A program made the translations under genes and the position numbers. The notes under the pieces were generated by a model. It had not been told where the DNA came from and did no database searches. It saw nothing but the letters and a program-made list of their open reading frames with translations. This document shows, in pieces, positions 20,794 to 31,205 of a stretch of DNA of 64,000 nt. Positions within the stretch are counted from its first letter, which is position 1; each line of letters starts with the position of its first letter. This stretch comes from Lactarius indigo (taxonomy: Eukaryota; Basidiomycota; Agaricomycetes; Russulales; Russulaceae): NCBI GenBank assembly GCA_025766275.1, contig JAFKAC010000027.1, positions 186,001-250,000 on the forward strand. The letters run 5' to 3'.

Positions 20794-22244
20794 AAGTCCT
20801 GCAATATCAGATCTTTCACTTCGTCAGGGGCGTTGGCCACTCCCGTGAGCCACTCCTTGGCCCGCTCCTCGGCCGTTTTGTTGGTCGACGCTGCTTGTAT
20901 TTGAGCGGGCGGTACTTCTTGCGAATAGTAGTCGGTTTCCGTCATTCGGACCGTAGATGGTCCGGGCTCCTGTTGTCGCCATTGTCGCGGCTGTCGCGGA
21001 TGGGGGCAATTTCGTGAGAGGTGGCCTGGTGCGTTACAATTATAGCACAGGACTGTCCTTAGGTCTCTTCGCTGTCCCCCCCTTCCGCGTCCTCTAACCC
21101 CTGGGCCCCCTCTTGGTGGGAATGGAGGCTGATTGGTGTATGGCGGTTTTCCGTAATCAATCTCCTCTGATCCGGCCAATCTTGCCCTTGTTCGATCGGC
21201 AGACGTGTCCATTGCCCAAGGGTTAGCGAGATTTTGCGGGATGCTCCAATTGGCGTTGGCCGCTTTCTTCGGCTTATTGTCCTTATACTCATCCACCCTG
21301 GCTCTGATGTGGATATAATTGCGTTGTCGGCGAAGCGTTGCCCGCTTCCACTCGTCGAAGGTCTCCGGCTCGTCTAGGTCGTAGGTCTTCTCGTATAGTT
21401 TCTTGGGTAACCCCTTTGTAAAGAGGTCGATTGTCTGCGGGTCGTTGAGACGGTAGCCTGCTTTTCTGGCCGCTTCTTCGAATTCGTTGACGTATTTGTC
21501 GATGTCCCCATCGACCATTTTGAGGCCCTTCCTCAGCAGGGCTTGAGCCTGTTCTCGCTCAAGTGTGTTGACGAACCTTTGGTTGAACCCTTCTGCTACT
21601 GCATTCCATAACTCCCGCGTATGTTGTTCTATGCCCCGTTGTATTTGTCGATTGAGCCACTTGAGATATGAGAGCACCCATTCGCTGACGGACACCCCCT
21701 TGATGTAGGAGAGGAAGAGTAGGCATCGTCGGTAGTCGTTGCGCATAACAGAGGTGTCGAGGTTCATTCCCCAATACACGTGCCATTGCGTGAGGAAGGA
21801 GTCTACTTTAGTGCGGTCTCCGTCAAAAATGGTGGGAGGTTCACCAGTTAGTTTCTCATGCCCGTGTCCTCCTCCTCCTGCGCCTCCACCGCCGTCTCCA
21901 CCCGCTCCTGGGGGTCCCCCTTCCGGCGGATTGTTCGGGAGGTCAGGCGGATTTCCTCCTGCTCCTGGTCGTCGGGGAAAATCGCCCCCGGGTGGTCCTC
22001 CCCATCCCGGTGGGGGGTCTAGTGGCATTCCTCGTCTCCCTCCATCCCCCGATGGGGGGTCTCCTTGGTCAGGTCCGATGGCGCGAAAGATTGCCGCGTC
22101 GTCTGCGGTCATTCGATGTCCTGTTTCGGGGTTGATAGGCATGAGGTGCCGCTGGGACTCCTGCCTAATTGCTTCGGCTGCTTCTCGTGCTGCTTGCTCC
22201 CTGACGGTCATGATTTCTTCTGCCGTCATAGTTGTTGTTGCCAT
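20763..22244 (-). CDS. gag: Element 1 Gag (capsid and nucleocapsid)
   Basis: The ATG at 22244 (MATTTMTAEE) is the first conserved methionine shared with elements 2 and 3 and gives 493 residues. A Pro/Gly-rich linker (about residues 60-130) precedes the retrotransposon capsid domain (IFDGDRTKVDSFLTQWHVYW to the TIDLFTKGLP block). A basic RGRGRGG stretch and one CCHC zinc knuckle (CYNCNAPGHLSRNC) follow. Gag forms the virus-like particle and binds element RNA. The frame stays open upstream to 22670, but that part is out of frame with the ancestral leader because of a 55-bp deletion near 22520. Confidence 0.87.
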   Translation of the reverse strand: MATTTMTAEEIMTVREQAAREAAEAIRQESQRHLMPINPETGHRMTADDAAIFRAIGPDQGDPPSGDGGRRGMPLDPPPGWGGPPGGDFPRRPGAGGNPPDLPNNPPEGGPPGAGGDGGGGAGGGGHGHEKLTGEPPTIFDGDRTKVDSFLTQWHVYWGMNLDTSVMRNDYRRCLLFLSYIKGVSVSEWVLSYLKWLNRQIQRGIEQHTRELWNAVAEGFNQRFVNTLEREQAQALLRKGLKMVDGDIDKYVNEFEEAARKAGYRLNDPQTIDLFTKGLPKKLYEKTYDLDEPETFDEWKRATLRRQRNYIHIRARVDEYKDNKPKKAANANWSIPQNLANPWAMDTSADRTRARLAGSEEIDYGKPPYTNQPPFPPRGGPGVRGRGRGGQRRDLRTVLCYNCNAPGHLSRNCPHPRQPRQWRQQEPGPSTVRMTETDYYSQEVPPAQIQAASTNKTAEERAKEWLTGVANAPDEVKDLILQDLWGKEGFRSA

Positions 22245-22702
22245 TTCTGCTGCGGGTGATCGTACGTGGATCACTTCTGGCGGCTCTGAGATGTGTAGAG
22301 ACTCAGCTTGCTGGATGGTATACTGCTCGATGGGTCCGACGCTTGCCGGATGGTTCTCTTCACTCTGTTCTTCTTCTTCGGTTTCTTCGCTCACTGCTTC
22401 CCCAGTTGAGTGTTCTCGTATTTGGCCGTCGATGGGCCCCCAGTCGGCTCGTGAGTTGAGTTCGCGTGCGTCGATATCGCACTGATATTGTCTTCCTGCT
22501 GGTCTGACAACGTCCCAGCGGTGATAGGTCTGAACCGTGTAGGCCCGTTGAATTCCACAAAATATCCGGTTTCGTCTCCTCGTTCTCTCCAACGAGCTGC
22601 TCCTAAGAACCTGGTTGGTACGTTGCGATCTCCTCTTCGTTCTAAATGATAGGGACGGAAGTTCGTCCACTGATCGCGCGTATTGACAGTCGCCACAATG
22701 GG

Positions 22703-22713
22703 ATCTTGGTCTT
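22703..22713 (-). promoter_or_regulatory. Element 1 primer-binding site, self-priming type
   Basis: On the minus strand AAGACCAAGAT lies two bases after the 5' LTR. It does not look like a tRNA 3' end complement but is exactly complementary over 11 nt to ATCTTGGTCTT in the LTR, at the predicted RNA start. Elements 2 (19590-19600) and 3 (31734-31744) have the same site at the same spacing. Confidence 0.75.
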
Positions 22714-22715
22714 AA

Positions 22716-23174
22716 TGTAACGCCGTCACAGCGTTAGCTCGACTTGAGCTCGAATAAAGGTGGCGATTACTCAGCTAATCACGCGCAAGGCGTATGGCAC
22801 GAAGGCAACCCCTTAGATGTACGCAGACACTAGGGTAAAAACGTAAAGGCGTGTCGAAAGATGGTGAGAGGCAAGACAGTTCGAAAGGAGACCAAAACAA
22901 GTGACGATTGAAGAAGACCAAGATGGAGTGTCTTGGTCTTCCGCAGCTGGCTTAAATACAAGAAGAGCAGGCTTTGAAGCGCTGCTATGAGTCACAGTAA
23001 TGTAGCGTCCAACGTATCGCGTAAATACCGCGATCCTAATACTACTACTACCTGTACTAGGATCGAGTCATCCGTAAACTCCTAACTCCTTCGTAAACCC
23101 CGAGTCCGTGACTAATCTACCTTACCGCCGTAGCCACAACCGGTACAGTAAGGGTCCGAGATAGAAACGTAACA
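22716..23174 (-). repeat. 5' LTR of element 1
   Basis: It appears identical to 7573-8031. The predicted transcription start is at 22924 reading down, and the TATA-like box is at 22952-22958. Confidence 0.92.
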
Positions 23175-24345
23175 TTGCATCTCTGCTTGTTGTCCATGGA
23201 TGGAGATGCACAGTTCTGTCCATTTGCCAGTTCCCTTGCATCTGGCTAGTTAATATCTATGTCCTATGCTCTATGGACTGGGATTTAGTGTTCCATACCC
23301 TAATCAGTCTCATTGGAATGAATTTCGGAGGTTGTACATTCCCACTTGTTTTCCATGGACGGAGATGCACAGTTCTGTCCATTTGGCAGTTCTCTTGCAG
23401 ATAGTAGGTCATGCTTTATGTCCTATGCTTTATAGACTTGGATCTGATGTTCCATGCCCTAATCAACCTAATTAGAATGTATTTCGGACATTTTACATGA
23501 CTGCTTGTTTTCCATAGATGGAGATGCACAGTTCCATCCATTTGGCAGTTCCCTTGCATATAGTGGGTTATGCTTTAAGCCCTATACTCTATGGACTGGG
23601 ATTTAGTGTTCCATACCCTAATCAGTCTCATTGGAATGTGTTCCAGAGGTTTTACATCTTCACTTGTTTTCCATGGACGGAGATGCACAGCTCCGTCCAT
23701 TTGGCAGTTCCCTTGCAGATAGTGGGTCATGCTTTATCTCCTATGTTCTATGGGCTTGGATCTGGTGTTCCATGCCCTAATCAATCTCATTGGAATGGGT
23801 TTCGGAGGTTTTACATCTCTGCTTACTTTCCATGGACAGACATCCACAGCTCCGTCCATTTGGCAGTTCCCTTGCATATAGTGGGTTATGCTTCAAGCCC
23901 TATGCTCCATGGACTGGGATTTAGTGTTCCATACCCTAATCAGTCTTATTGGAATGTGTTTTGGAGGTCTTACATGACTGCTTGTTTTCCATGGACGGAG
24001 ATGCATAGTTCCGTCCATTTGGCAGTTCCCATGCATCTGGCTGGTTAATATTTATGTCCTATTCTCTATGGACTTGGATTTAGTGTTCCATACTGTAATT
24101 AGTCTCAATGGAATGTATTTCGGAGGTTTTACATCTCTGCTTGTTTTCCATGGACAGGCATGCAGTGTTCCGTCTATTTGGCAGTTCCCTTGCAGCTGGC
24201 AGGTTATGTTTTATGTCCTATGTTCTATGGACCAGGATTTGGTGTTCCATACCCTTACCAGTTCCATTGTAATGTGTTTTGGAGTTGCTGCTTCACTGCT
24301 TATTTTCCATTTCCATGTGAAGGAACTTGATGTTCCATCCTTTTT
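23175..24345 (-). repeat. 159-bp satellite, outer segment of the right arm
   Basis: It resumes the right arm with TTGCA after element 1 and is the reverse complement of the left arm, unit for unit, through about 24170. It carries the uninterrupted site for the MULE-type element (near 23757) and, near 24160-24175, for element G0. One further divergent unit runs to about 24345. Bases 24346-24480 are unassigned. Confidence 0.86.
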
Positions 24346-24479
24346 GCACCCATTGTAACTTTGCAGTGACCCATCATCCATCCCTGGATACCCTGTGCTT
24401 ATCCAAGTCTCCAGATACATTTAGACATGCATGTGTATTCTATTGACAATTCCCACTTCAAGAAATTGCTCCGGAATCA

Positions 24480-24621
24480 AAAACTCCGAACCGACGTCGG
24501 GTGGCCCATGAATTCTGGAAAAATCTAGTGCGTCGGCCGACGTCGGTTGGTCCATGAGTCATGAGGGAATCTTCCCGTCGGGTGGCCCATCAATCATGAA
24601 ATTCATGGCAGAACATTGGCT
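24480..24621 (-). repeat. Orphan MULE-type terminal inverted repeat
   Basis: The sequence cgtcggccgacgtcggttgg, then tgggtggcccatcaatcatg-like blocks, then cattggct at 24614-24621 parallel the right TIR of the 3050-5332 element. The end falls exactly where element 3 homology begins at 24622. No matching left TIR or 9-bp duplicate was found, so this is a fragment. Confidence 0.55.
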
Positions 24622-25114
24622 GGTGGAGAGCGGCTGATACGTGGGGTTTGGCGTAAAAGGGCTTACCATACACGTGTGGCGAGCCCGGTATGACCCCCAA
24701 TATGATGGGGTCCGCCCCTCCGATGATCTGGACGTGTGATGCATCCCTCTCTACTCCATCTGGCCCAGTGATGGGGTATCGAATGTAATGGGGTCATCGG
24801 TTTGCCCTGAACCCTTCAGGCGCAATGACGTGCGCGGGGTCTTCGGCAGTGGTGAATGGATGGTGTTCGGCGACACCAGGGACTCGCACACGTCCTCGAT
24901 ACATGGGGGACCCGTCGGTGTAGACAAGCCATGGCGTGATGAGGGGATTATCAGCGTCGCGTTTCGTTTGTAGGAAGGGGTGTCTCGCCGGGTAGTAATC
25001 TGAGTCGTCATGGCCAGCCTCAGCTGCTGCCATCACTGCCGTCACTCTCGCATCTCCCTCAGTCGGGCCGCGGCTGAGTCTAACTGTTCCTTCTGCCACT
25101 CCGCCGCTACTCTC

Positions 25115-25732
25115 TGTTGATAAGTGACCCTTGCGCACTTAGCGGCTCGCACGGACCGGACTTGCAGCATGGACTGCTTTAGATTAGATTAAATGAACTT
25201 GTAGATTACTTACATTTTGATCTGTACAATCTAGCGCTGATCATTGCGTCATGTATGACATCATGTACTATGACATCATGTAGAACACTCCGGACACTTC
25301 ATTGTACTCAGTCCTTTGTTCTCCTTTAGTTCTTATCTTTATTGTGATGTCATTATGATATCATCTTTGTCTGGACTCTCTTTGTTCTAGTCGCCTTGTT
25401 CTCTTTCCATACACTCCTTTTGTCCTGTATGTAGAACAACACTCCTTGTATTCTGTGACTCTACGTTACCACTCTTGTACTAGTGTCACGCCTCTATACA
25501 GTATAAGTAGTAGTGCTTGTACGCTCCTGGTCCACATCAGTTCTCTCACTGCTGTGTGCCAGGTATGTTCTCTCCACTGTAATACTATTATCAGTTCTCT
25601 CACTGCTGTGTGCCAGACATCCCTCTAGCTTCACTTGCCTGACCCCCTGTTGCTGCTTCAAGCACTTCTGCATATCTCACCACAGACACCTTTAGACTCT
25701 GTGAGTATGCTCTTCTACTGTGCTGTTCATCA
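25115..25732 (+). mobile_element. Solo LTR of an unrelated family
   Basis: The 618-bp insert begins TGTTGATAAG and ends TTCATCA, flanked by CTCTC duplicates at 25110-25114 and 25733-25737. Removing it and one duplicate restores the pol-tail sequence of the sister elements. It contains a TATA-like gtataagtag near 25500 and an internal direct repeat (tcagttctctcactgctgtg at about 25538 and 25591). Small frames within it are not proposed as genes. Confidence 0.8.
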
Positions 25733-28700
25733 CTCTCCTCCAGCCCTCCAACTCGTACTCCAGGAGAGCTTGAACGCTCGTCGTTGCTTGGGAAAATTCC
25801 GCGAACGCCGATGAGGTCGTCGCTTGGGGGGATGGCTGCAATGGGCTCTCGCTCACTGGCTTCATTGTGGAAGACATGGATGATGGCGTGCTCGTCGTCG
25901 GGGTATTGCGCGGGGTTTGGGAATCTGGAGATGACGTGCGCCCACTCTTGCGCGGTGATGGGGCCCTCTTGTGGTCGGAGAGGCGTCCATGGTGTGATCT
26001 GGGTGTTGGGAACTTCAGTGTCGGCGTCGTCTTCCAAGAGTGCGTGGGCGTCGTTGGCGAGGGAGTTGAGGAGTGCTGCTTGGGTGACATGTCGCAGGGG
26101 AGAAGTGGGCATGAGAGTGGAAATGATAGAGCGAAGGAAGAGGGGGTGACTTTCCTCTGTTCCCATCTCACCCGTTTTAACTGTTCTCCCGTGTGCTCGT
26201 GCTTCCTGATACAGGCGTAGGGCGTTGGGCGCAAAGATGTCCTCCTTGTTAACCCACTGATTCTCCGAGTCGGGGTATCCCTTCCATTTGACGAGGTACT
26301 GGAGGTGCTTCCCTCTGCCGAAGTGCCAGGAGTCTAGAATGGCTTCAACTTTGTACTCTTCTTCTCCTTCAATCAGTTCGGGCGGTGGTCATGTGAAGTT
26401 TTCCCCATGAAACAGGGTTTGTTTGTACGGCGTGAGCAGATCGATATGGAACACGGGGTGAATGCTCCACTGCGTGGGAAGTTCTAATCGATAATTGTAA
26501 GGGGACATCACCTGTGTCACCCGAAATGGTCCGTGGCGTCGCGCCGCCAGCTTCGCTGTAGGCTGATTGGTCCGGAGGTGTTTGCCCTCCAACCACACGA
26601 GATCCCCTATTTTGAACTTGGGCGTATCTTTATTGCGGACCCACGCTTCTTGAGCTCTTTTCATGAGACGTTGGGCATCCTCCCTAGCTTCTTTTAGTTG
26701 CGTCAACCGCATTGTAACCTGAGGAAGGGGGGATGGCTTATCAGTCCAGTCTGCTTGTGGGTTATACCCCATTAAGAGCTGAAACGGTGATTGTTTCGTG
26801 TGCTCATGCGGCCAGTTGTTGTGCGCGAATTCGGCGATTGGCAGATAAGTAATCCAGTTATCTTGCCGCTCGTTCACCCAAAAGCGCAGATACTGTTCTA
26901 GCCATTGATTGGTGCGCTCGGACTGCCCGTCGGTGCATGGGTGATATGCCATGGATATGTTCTGTTGGATGCCTAAGATTCGGCAGATTTCTCTGGTGAA
27001 CTTTGACGCGAATCGGGGGTCTCAATCACTGATACATTTGCGTGGTAATCCAAAGCGTCTGAATATGTGAGTGACGTACAGGGCTGCTGTCTCCTCCGCT
27101 GTTATTTCCTCTCGGCACGGAATGAAGATAGAGGCTTTGCTGCAATCGTGGTCTGTGACGGTTAATATACTGTCATGTCCTTTCGATGGTGGGAGCTTGG
27201 TGATGAAGTCCATGGCTACGGTCTGGAAGGGCGTGGCTTCTAGCACCGGCGTAATAGGGTGTAGTGCAGCCCGTATGGGCCTCGTGTTTACTTTATTCCG
27301 TTGGCACTCCGCGCAGCCTTGCACATACTCATACACGTCCCTTCACAACTGCGGCCACCAGTAATGTCGCTCCAGGATTCGTTGCGTCCTCGCAATTCCA
27401 GGGTGGCCATGTATTGGCAGGTCGTGGTGGTCGTGTATTAGTACGCGGTACATTGATGCAGGTCCAGTTATCACAAACCTGCCGTCCTTGTACCACTCTC
27501 CCTCTATCTTTTTAAGGCGATGGGGGTCTACCCACATTTTAATCACTTCGTTGTCTTGTTGATGGCGTGGTTGCAGCAAGTTTGGGTTCGCAATGAAGGT
27601 GCGTGCAACGTTGAGAGTTCTCACGAAGACTTCGGGGGGCAGGACGACAACTTCGCTGTTGTCGCTTATCCCCTGATCGTAGTCTGGGCGCCTCAACAGC
27701 GTGTCTGCTCTGCTGTTGTTCTTTCCCTTGATGTGGTGAATTTCGAAGTCATATTCAGAAAGCTCGAGCACTTCCCTTGCGACCCGTCTGCTGATTTTCT
27801 GTGGTGACTTCCAATATTGCAGGTTGAGGTGGTCCAAGTAGATTTTGATTTTATGTGGGGCTCCCGCAAGCAGCGGTCTCCAATTTCACAAGGCCTTGAC
27901 TATTGCGAGCAATTCCAAGTCGTAAATGTCGTAGTTTCGCTCTGCCTCTGAGAGCGTGGCTGAGTAGTAGCCTATGGGGTGTCGTTTTCCGTCAGATTTT
28001 CGTTGTAGCAGTACGGCTCCCACCGTGTATCCGGAGGCATCAACCTCTAGTTCAAATGGATCTTGGAGGACCGGGTGTGCCAGCACCGGCTCCTCGGTTA
28101 CGAGGCGCTTGAGGGTGTTGAACGCCTTGTCTTCTTCCTCGGTCCATCGCCATTCTTCGTCTTTTCGTGTCAGTTTGGTGAGTGGTTTGGTGTGGGTTGC
28201 GAAGCCGCGGATAAAAAGTCTGTAAAAGTTGCAAAAGCCAAGGAACGATCGGACGTCTTTGACTTTCATTGGTGTTGGCCAGTCTTTGATGCCTTGAACT
28301 TTTACGGGGTCCATTCGGGTCACCCCCCTCTCAAGGATTACCCCCAGGTAATCCATCCACGGCTGGTGGAACAGGCACTTCTCGAGTTTGAAGTAGAGGT
28401 CGTGCTCGTTTGCGACGCGTAGAACGTCACGCACAGCTTCTATGTGAGCTGCCAAGTCATGGTCAAAATGAGTGGCAATACCAATATCGTCCATGTAGAC
28501 ACGTATCGCGGTCCCAAGGCGTTCATGTTTCGCGATCGTATCACGATAGATGTGGTTCATCATCGCCTGGAAGGTAGCTGGGGAGTTGGTAAGGCCAAAG
28601 AACATGACCGTGGGCTCAAAAAGGCCAAATTTGGTCTTGAATGCAGCTTTCTCCTGGTCGCCATCGCGAATACGGATGTTGTTGTAGCCCCAACGAATGT

Positions 28701-29653
28701 CGAGCTTTGTATAGATGTGCGCGTTACTGAGGTCAAGGATGAGATCCTGGATTAGCAGCAGTGGGTACTGATTGCGAATGGTGTGCGAGTTAATCACTCG
28801 GTAATCCTGTATGGGACGTAGCTTTCCATCCTTCTTTTTGATAAAGAAGAAAGAGGAGGCGTACGGGGAAATGGAGGGGCGTAGATACCCTTGTTTTAGC
28901 TTCTCGTCGAGGAATTCCTTTAACTCGCCTTCCTCTTTCTGCATCATGGGATATATTTTACAGTCGATTGACGCCGGCACTGATGGTTTGAAGTCAATTG
29001 CGTGGTCCCAGGGCCGTGCTGGGGGAAAGCGATGCGAGGCTTGCTCATTAAACAGCGTGCTGAACTCTGCATATACTGGTGGCAGCACAGCTGCCGTTTG
29101 CTGTTGTTTTGCTGATATGGCCAGTTCTGTCGAAGTGGTGGCCCGTGCAAAGGTTTCTTCTTCTAGTTCTTGGATGATTGCTTCTTTTTCTGCCGTGATT
29201 AAGGCCCGGATAGTGGGCGCTGTGAGTAGTTCTTCAGTGGTTGCCAGTACCACCGGCTGCATGTCGGGATGCATTGTCGCTGTTGCCCAGCTGATGGTGG
29301 GCTCGAAGGCGTTTAGCCATGGATAGCCTAGCACCATGGCTTCGCTACCGAGGTCGGTGACCAAGAAGGTCATCTTCTTAACCTGTCCTCGCGTTTTCAC
29401 TTCTAGGTTAACGTAATGAGTGATTAACCCAGCTTTGTTTTCCATATTATCTATGTTCCATATTTTGCAGGGCGTTTCTAGTGGCCATATCGGAATTCCC
29501 GCCCGGGCGGCCATGCTTGGTTTGATGAAGTTGTCGGTGGCTCCAGAGTCTACCAGAGCGTTTGTTTCAGTCGTTTGGTAATTCGTTCGGACAGTCACTG
29601 GAATTCGTAGGGATCAATAGCGCGTTGTCACAATTACAGAATTACATTATAGA

Positions 29654-29694
29654 GCCCTCACCCAGACTGACGGGTTCAGGCGTTCTGAAAACCC
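29654..29694 (-). promoter_or_regulatory. Element 3 gag-pol -1 frameshift signal
   Basis: The heptamer G_GGT_TTT (complement at 29688-29694) is followed after 6 nt by the stem-loop blocks 29672-29681 and 29654-29663. It is preserved although the element is decayed elsewhere. Confidence 0.65.
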
Positions 29695-31205
29695 TCCTTT
29701 CCCCACAGGTCTTGGAGTATGAGGTCCTTTACCTTGTCCGTGCTATTGGCCACCTGTGTCAGCCACTCCTTTGCTTGTTCTCCTGCCGTTTTTGCCGCAT
29801 TAATTTGTGGTGCGGGCGTCGCGCTGGGCGCTGGCGTTGTGTACCCCAGCAGCGACGGCTCGTACTGAGACATAGGGCCCGGGGATCCTGGCCACTGCGG
29901 CGGCCAGGCGGTTTCGGTCATTCTGCTGCTGGAAGGGGGGTTAGGCCACTGCCTCTGATTCCTTGGATATGGGCAGTTTCGTGAGAGGTGTCCCAGGGCG
30001 TTACAGTTATAGCACAGGACGTTCCTTAAGTCCCATCGGGATCCTCCCCTTCCTTGTCCTTGCACCCCGGGTCCTCCTCTTGGTGGGAAGGGGGGCTTGG
30101 ACCAGTCGCGATGGGGTAGTTTGTTGAAGTCGATGTCTTCCGACCCCGTGAGCCGCACCTTGGCACGGTCTGCCGAGGTGTCCATGGCCCAGGGATTTGT
30201 TGGTAGGTTCTGCGGGAGCACCCATCCTGCATTGCCACTTTGTTTCTTCAGCTGTGGAGGGGTATTCTTGTACTCGTTGAGCCTCGCTTTGAGGTGTATA
30301 TAGTTCTTTTGTCTTTTGAGAACGGCTCGTTTCCAGTCATCGAACGTAACGGGGTCGTCAAACTGGAACGCGTTCTTGAACAGCTCCTTGGGTAACCCCA
30401 ACGTGAAGAGGTCGATGGTTTGTGGTTCGTTGAGGCGATAATGAGCCTTCCGTGCTAGCTGTTTGAAGTCGTTGACGTACTTGTCAACATCCTCCCCCAC
30501 CATTCTGAAGCCTTTTCTTAGTATGGCTTGTGCTTGTTCCCGCTCCAACGTGTTCTCAAATCGTTGGCTGAAGCTGTCTGCCACGGCTTCCCATAATCCT
30601 CTTGTGTAGGGACTGATCCCTCGTTGTATTTGTTGATTGAGCCAGTTCAGGAAGGACAGGACCCATTCGCTGACCGCTCCTCCCTTGATGTAGGACAAAA
30701 ATAGGAGACATCTTCTGTAGTCGTTTCACATGATAGGGGCGTCTAGGTTCATGCCCCAGTAGACGTGCCACTGTGTGAGGAACTGGTCTACTTTGAGTCT
30801 GTCGCCGTCAAAAACAGAAGGTGGCTCGCCGGTTAATTTTTCATGGTTGTGTCCTCCTCCTCCTGTGCCGTCCCCGCCTCCACCTCCTCCGCCACCAGGC
30901 GGTCCGGCAGGCAGTCCTCTTGGTGGTTCGGTTCTTCGTAAGTCGAACGGGACACCCCCTCCTGGTGGCGGTGGCGGATCTCCGCCAGGTCCCCCTATAC
31001 CTGGGGGGAGCTCTAGTATGGGTCGCCGTTCGGACAGAGGGTCTCCTCTGTCGGATCCTATGGCTCGGAAGATGGCGGCGTCGTCTGCGGTCATCCGTAC
31101 TCCTGTTTCTGGGTCGATGGGCATGAGGATGTCTCTTGCCTCAGCCCGTATTGCGCGTGCTTCTTCGATGGCGACTTCTTCCATTGCTTGCATCAGCGTC
31201 GCCAT
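29676..31205 (-). pseudogene. Element 3 gag with one nonsense codon
   Basis: The start is ATG 31205 (MATLMQAMEE). The frame is open to TGA at 30726-30728, which replaces an Arg codon in the VMRNDYRRC block of element 1, then open again to the normal end at 29676. The Gag homology region and the knuckle CYNCNALGHLSRNC are intact. The leader frame upstream (31206-31740) also carries a TGA for CGA at 31482-31484. Confidence 0.85.

Larger units (their letters stand above)
7573..23174 (-). mobile_element. Element 1: Ty3/gypsy chromovirus, recent, carrying nested element 2
   Basis: Two 459-bp LTRs (7573-8031 and 22716-23174) look identical base for base. The 5-bp duplication TTGCA flanks the element (7568-7572, 23175-23179). 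Reading on the minus strand the order is LTR, primer-binding site, leader, gag, -1 frameshift, protease, RT, RNase H, integrase, chromodomain, tail, polypurine tract (GAAGGGGGTGA), LTR. Without the 8-kb element 2 insert the element is about 7.6 kb, normal for the group. The pol frame reads through exactly across the excised insert, so element 1 was apparently coding-competent for Pol before element 2 landed. The leader carries a 55-bp deletion. Confidence 0.93.
24622..29694 (-). pseudogene. Element 3 pol, nonsense-mutated and interrupted
   Basis: Protease (ALVDSGATDNFI), RT (RVYMDDIG), RNase H (LEVDASGYTVGAVLLQ), integrase and chromodomain are all present. The longest intact part is 27886-29598, protease through RNase H. 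TGA codons at 27886-27888, 27343-27345, 27022-27024 and 26389-26391 each stand where elements 1 or 2 have CGN. The tail is split by the solo LTR at 25115. Confidence 0.88.

Noticed and set aside
21739..22485. 248-codon plus-strand frame opposite element 1 gag
   Set aside because: It mirrors the Pro/Gly-rich gag linker and has low-complexity composition; the minus strand carries the capsid and zinc-knuckle motifs.
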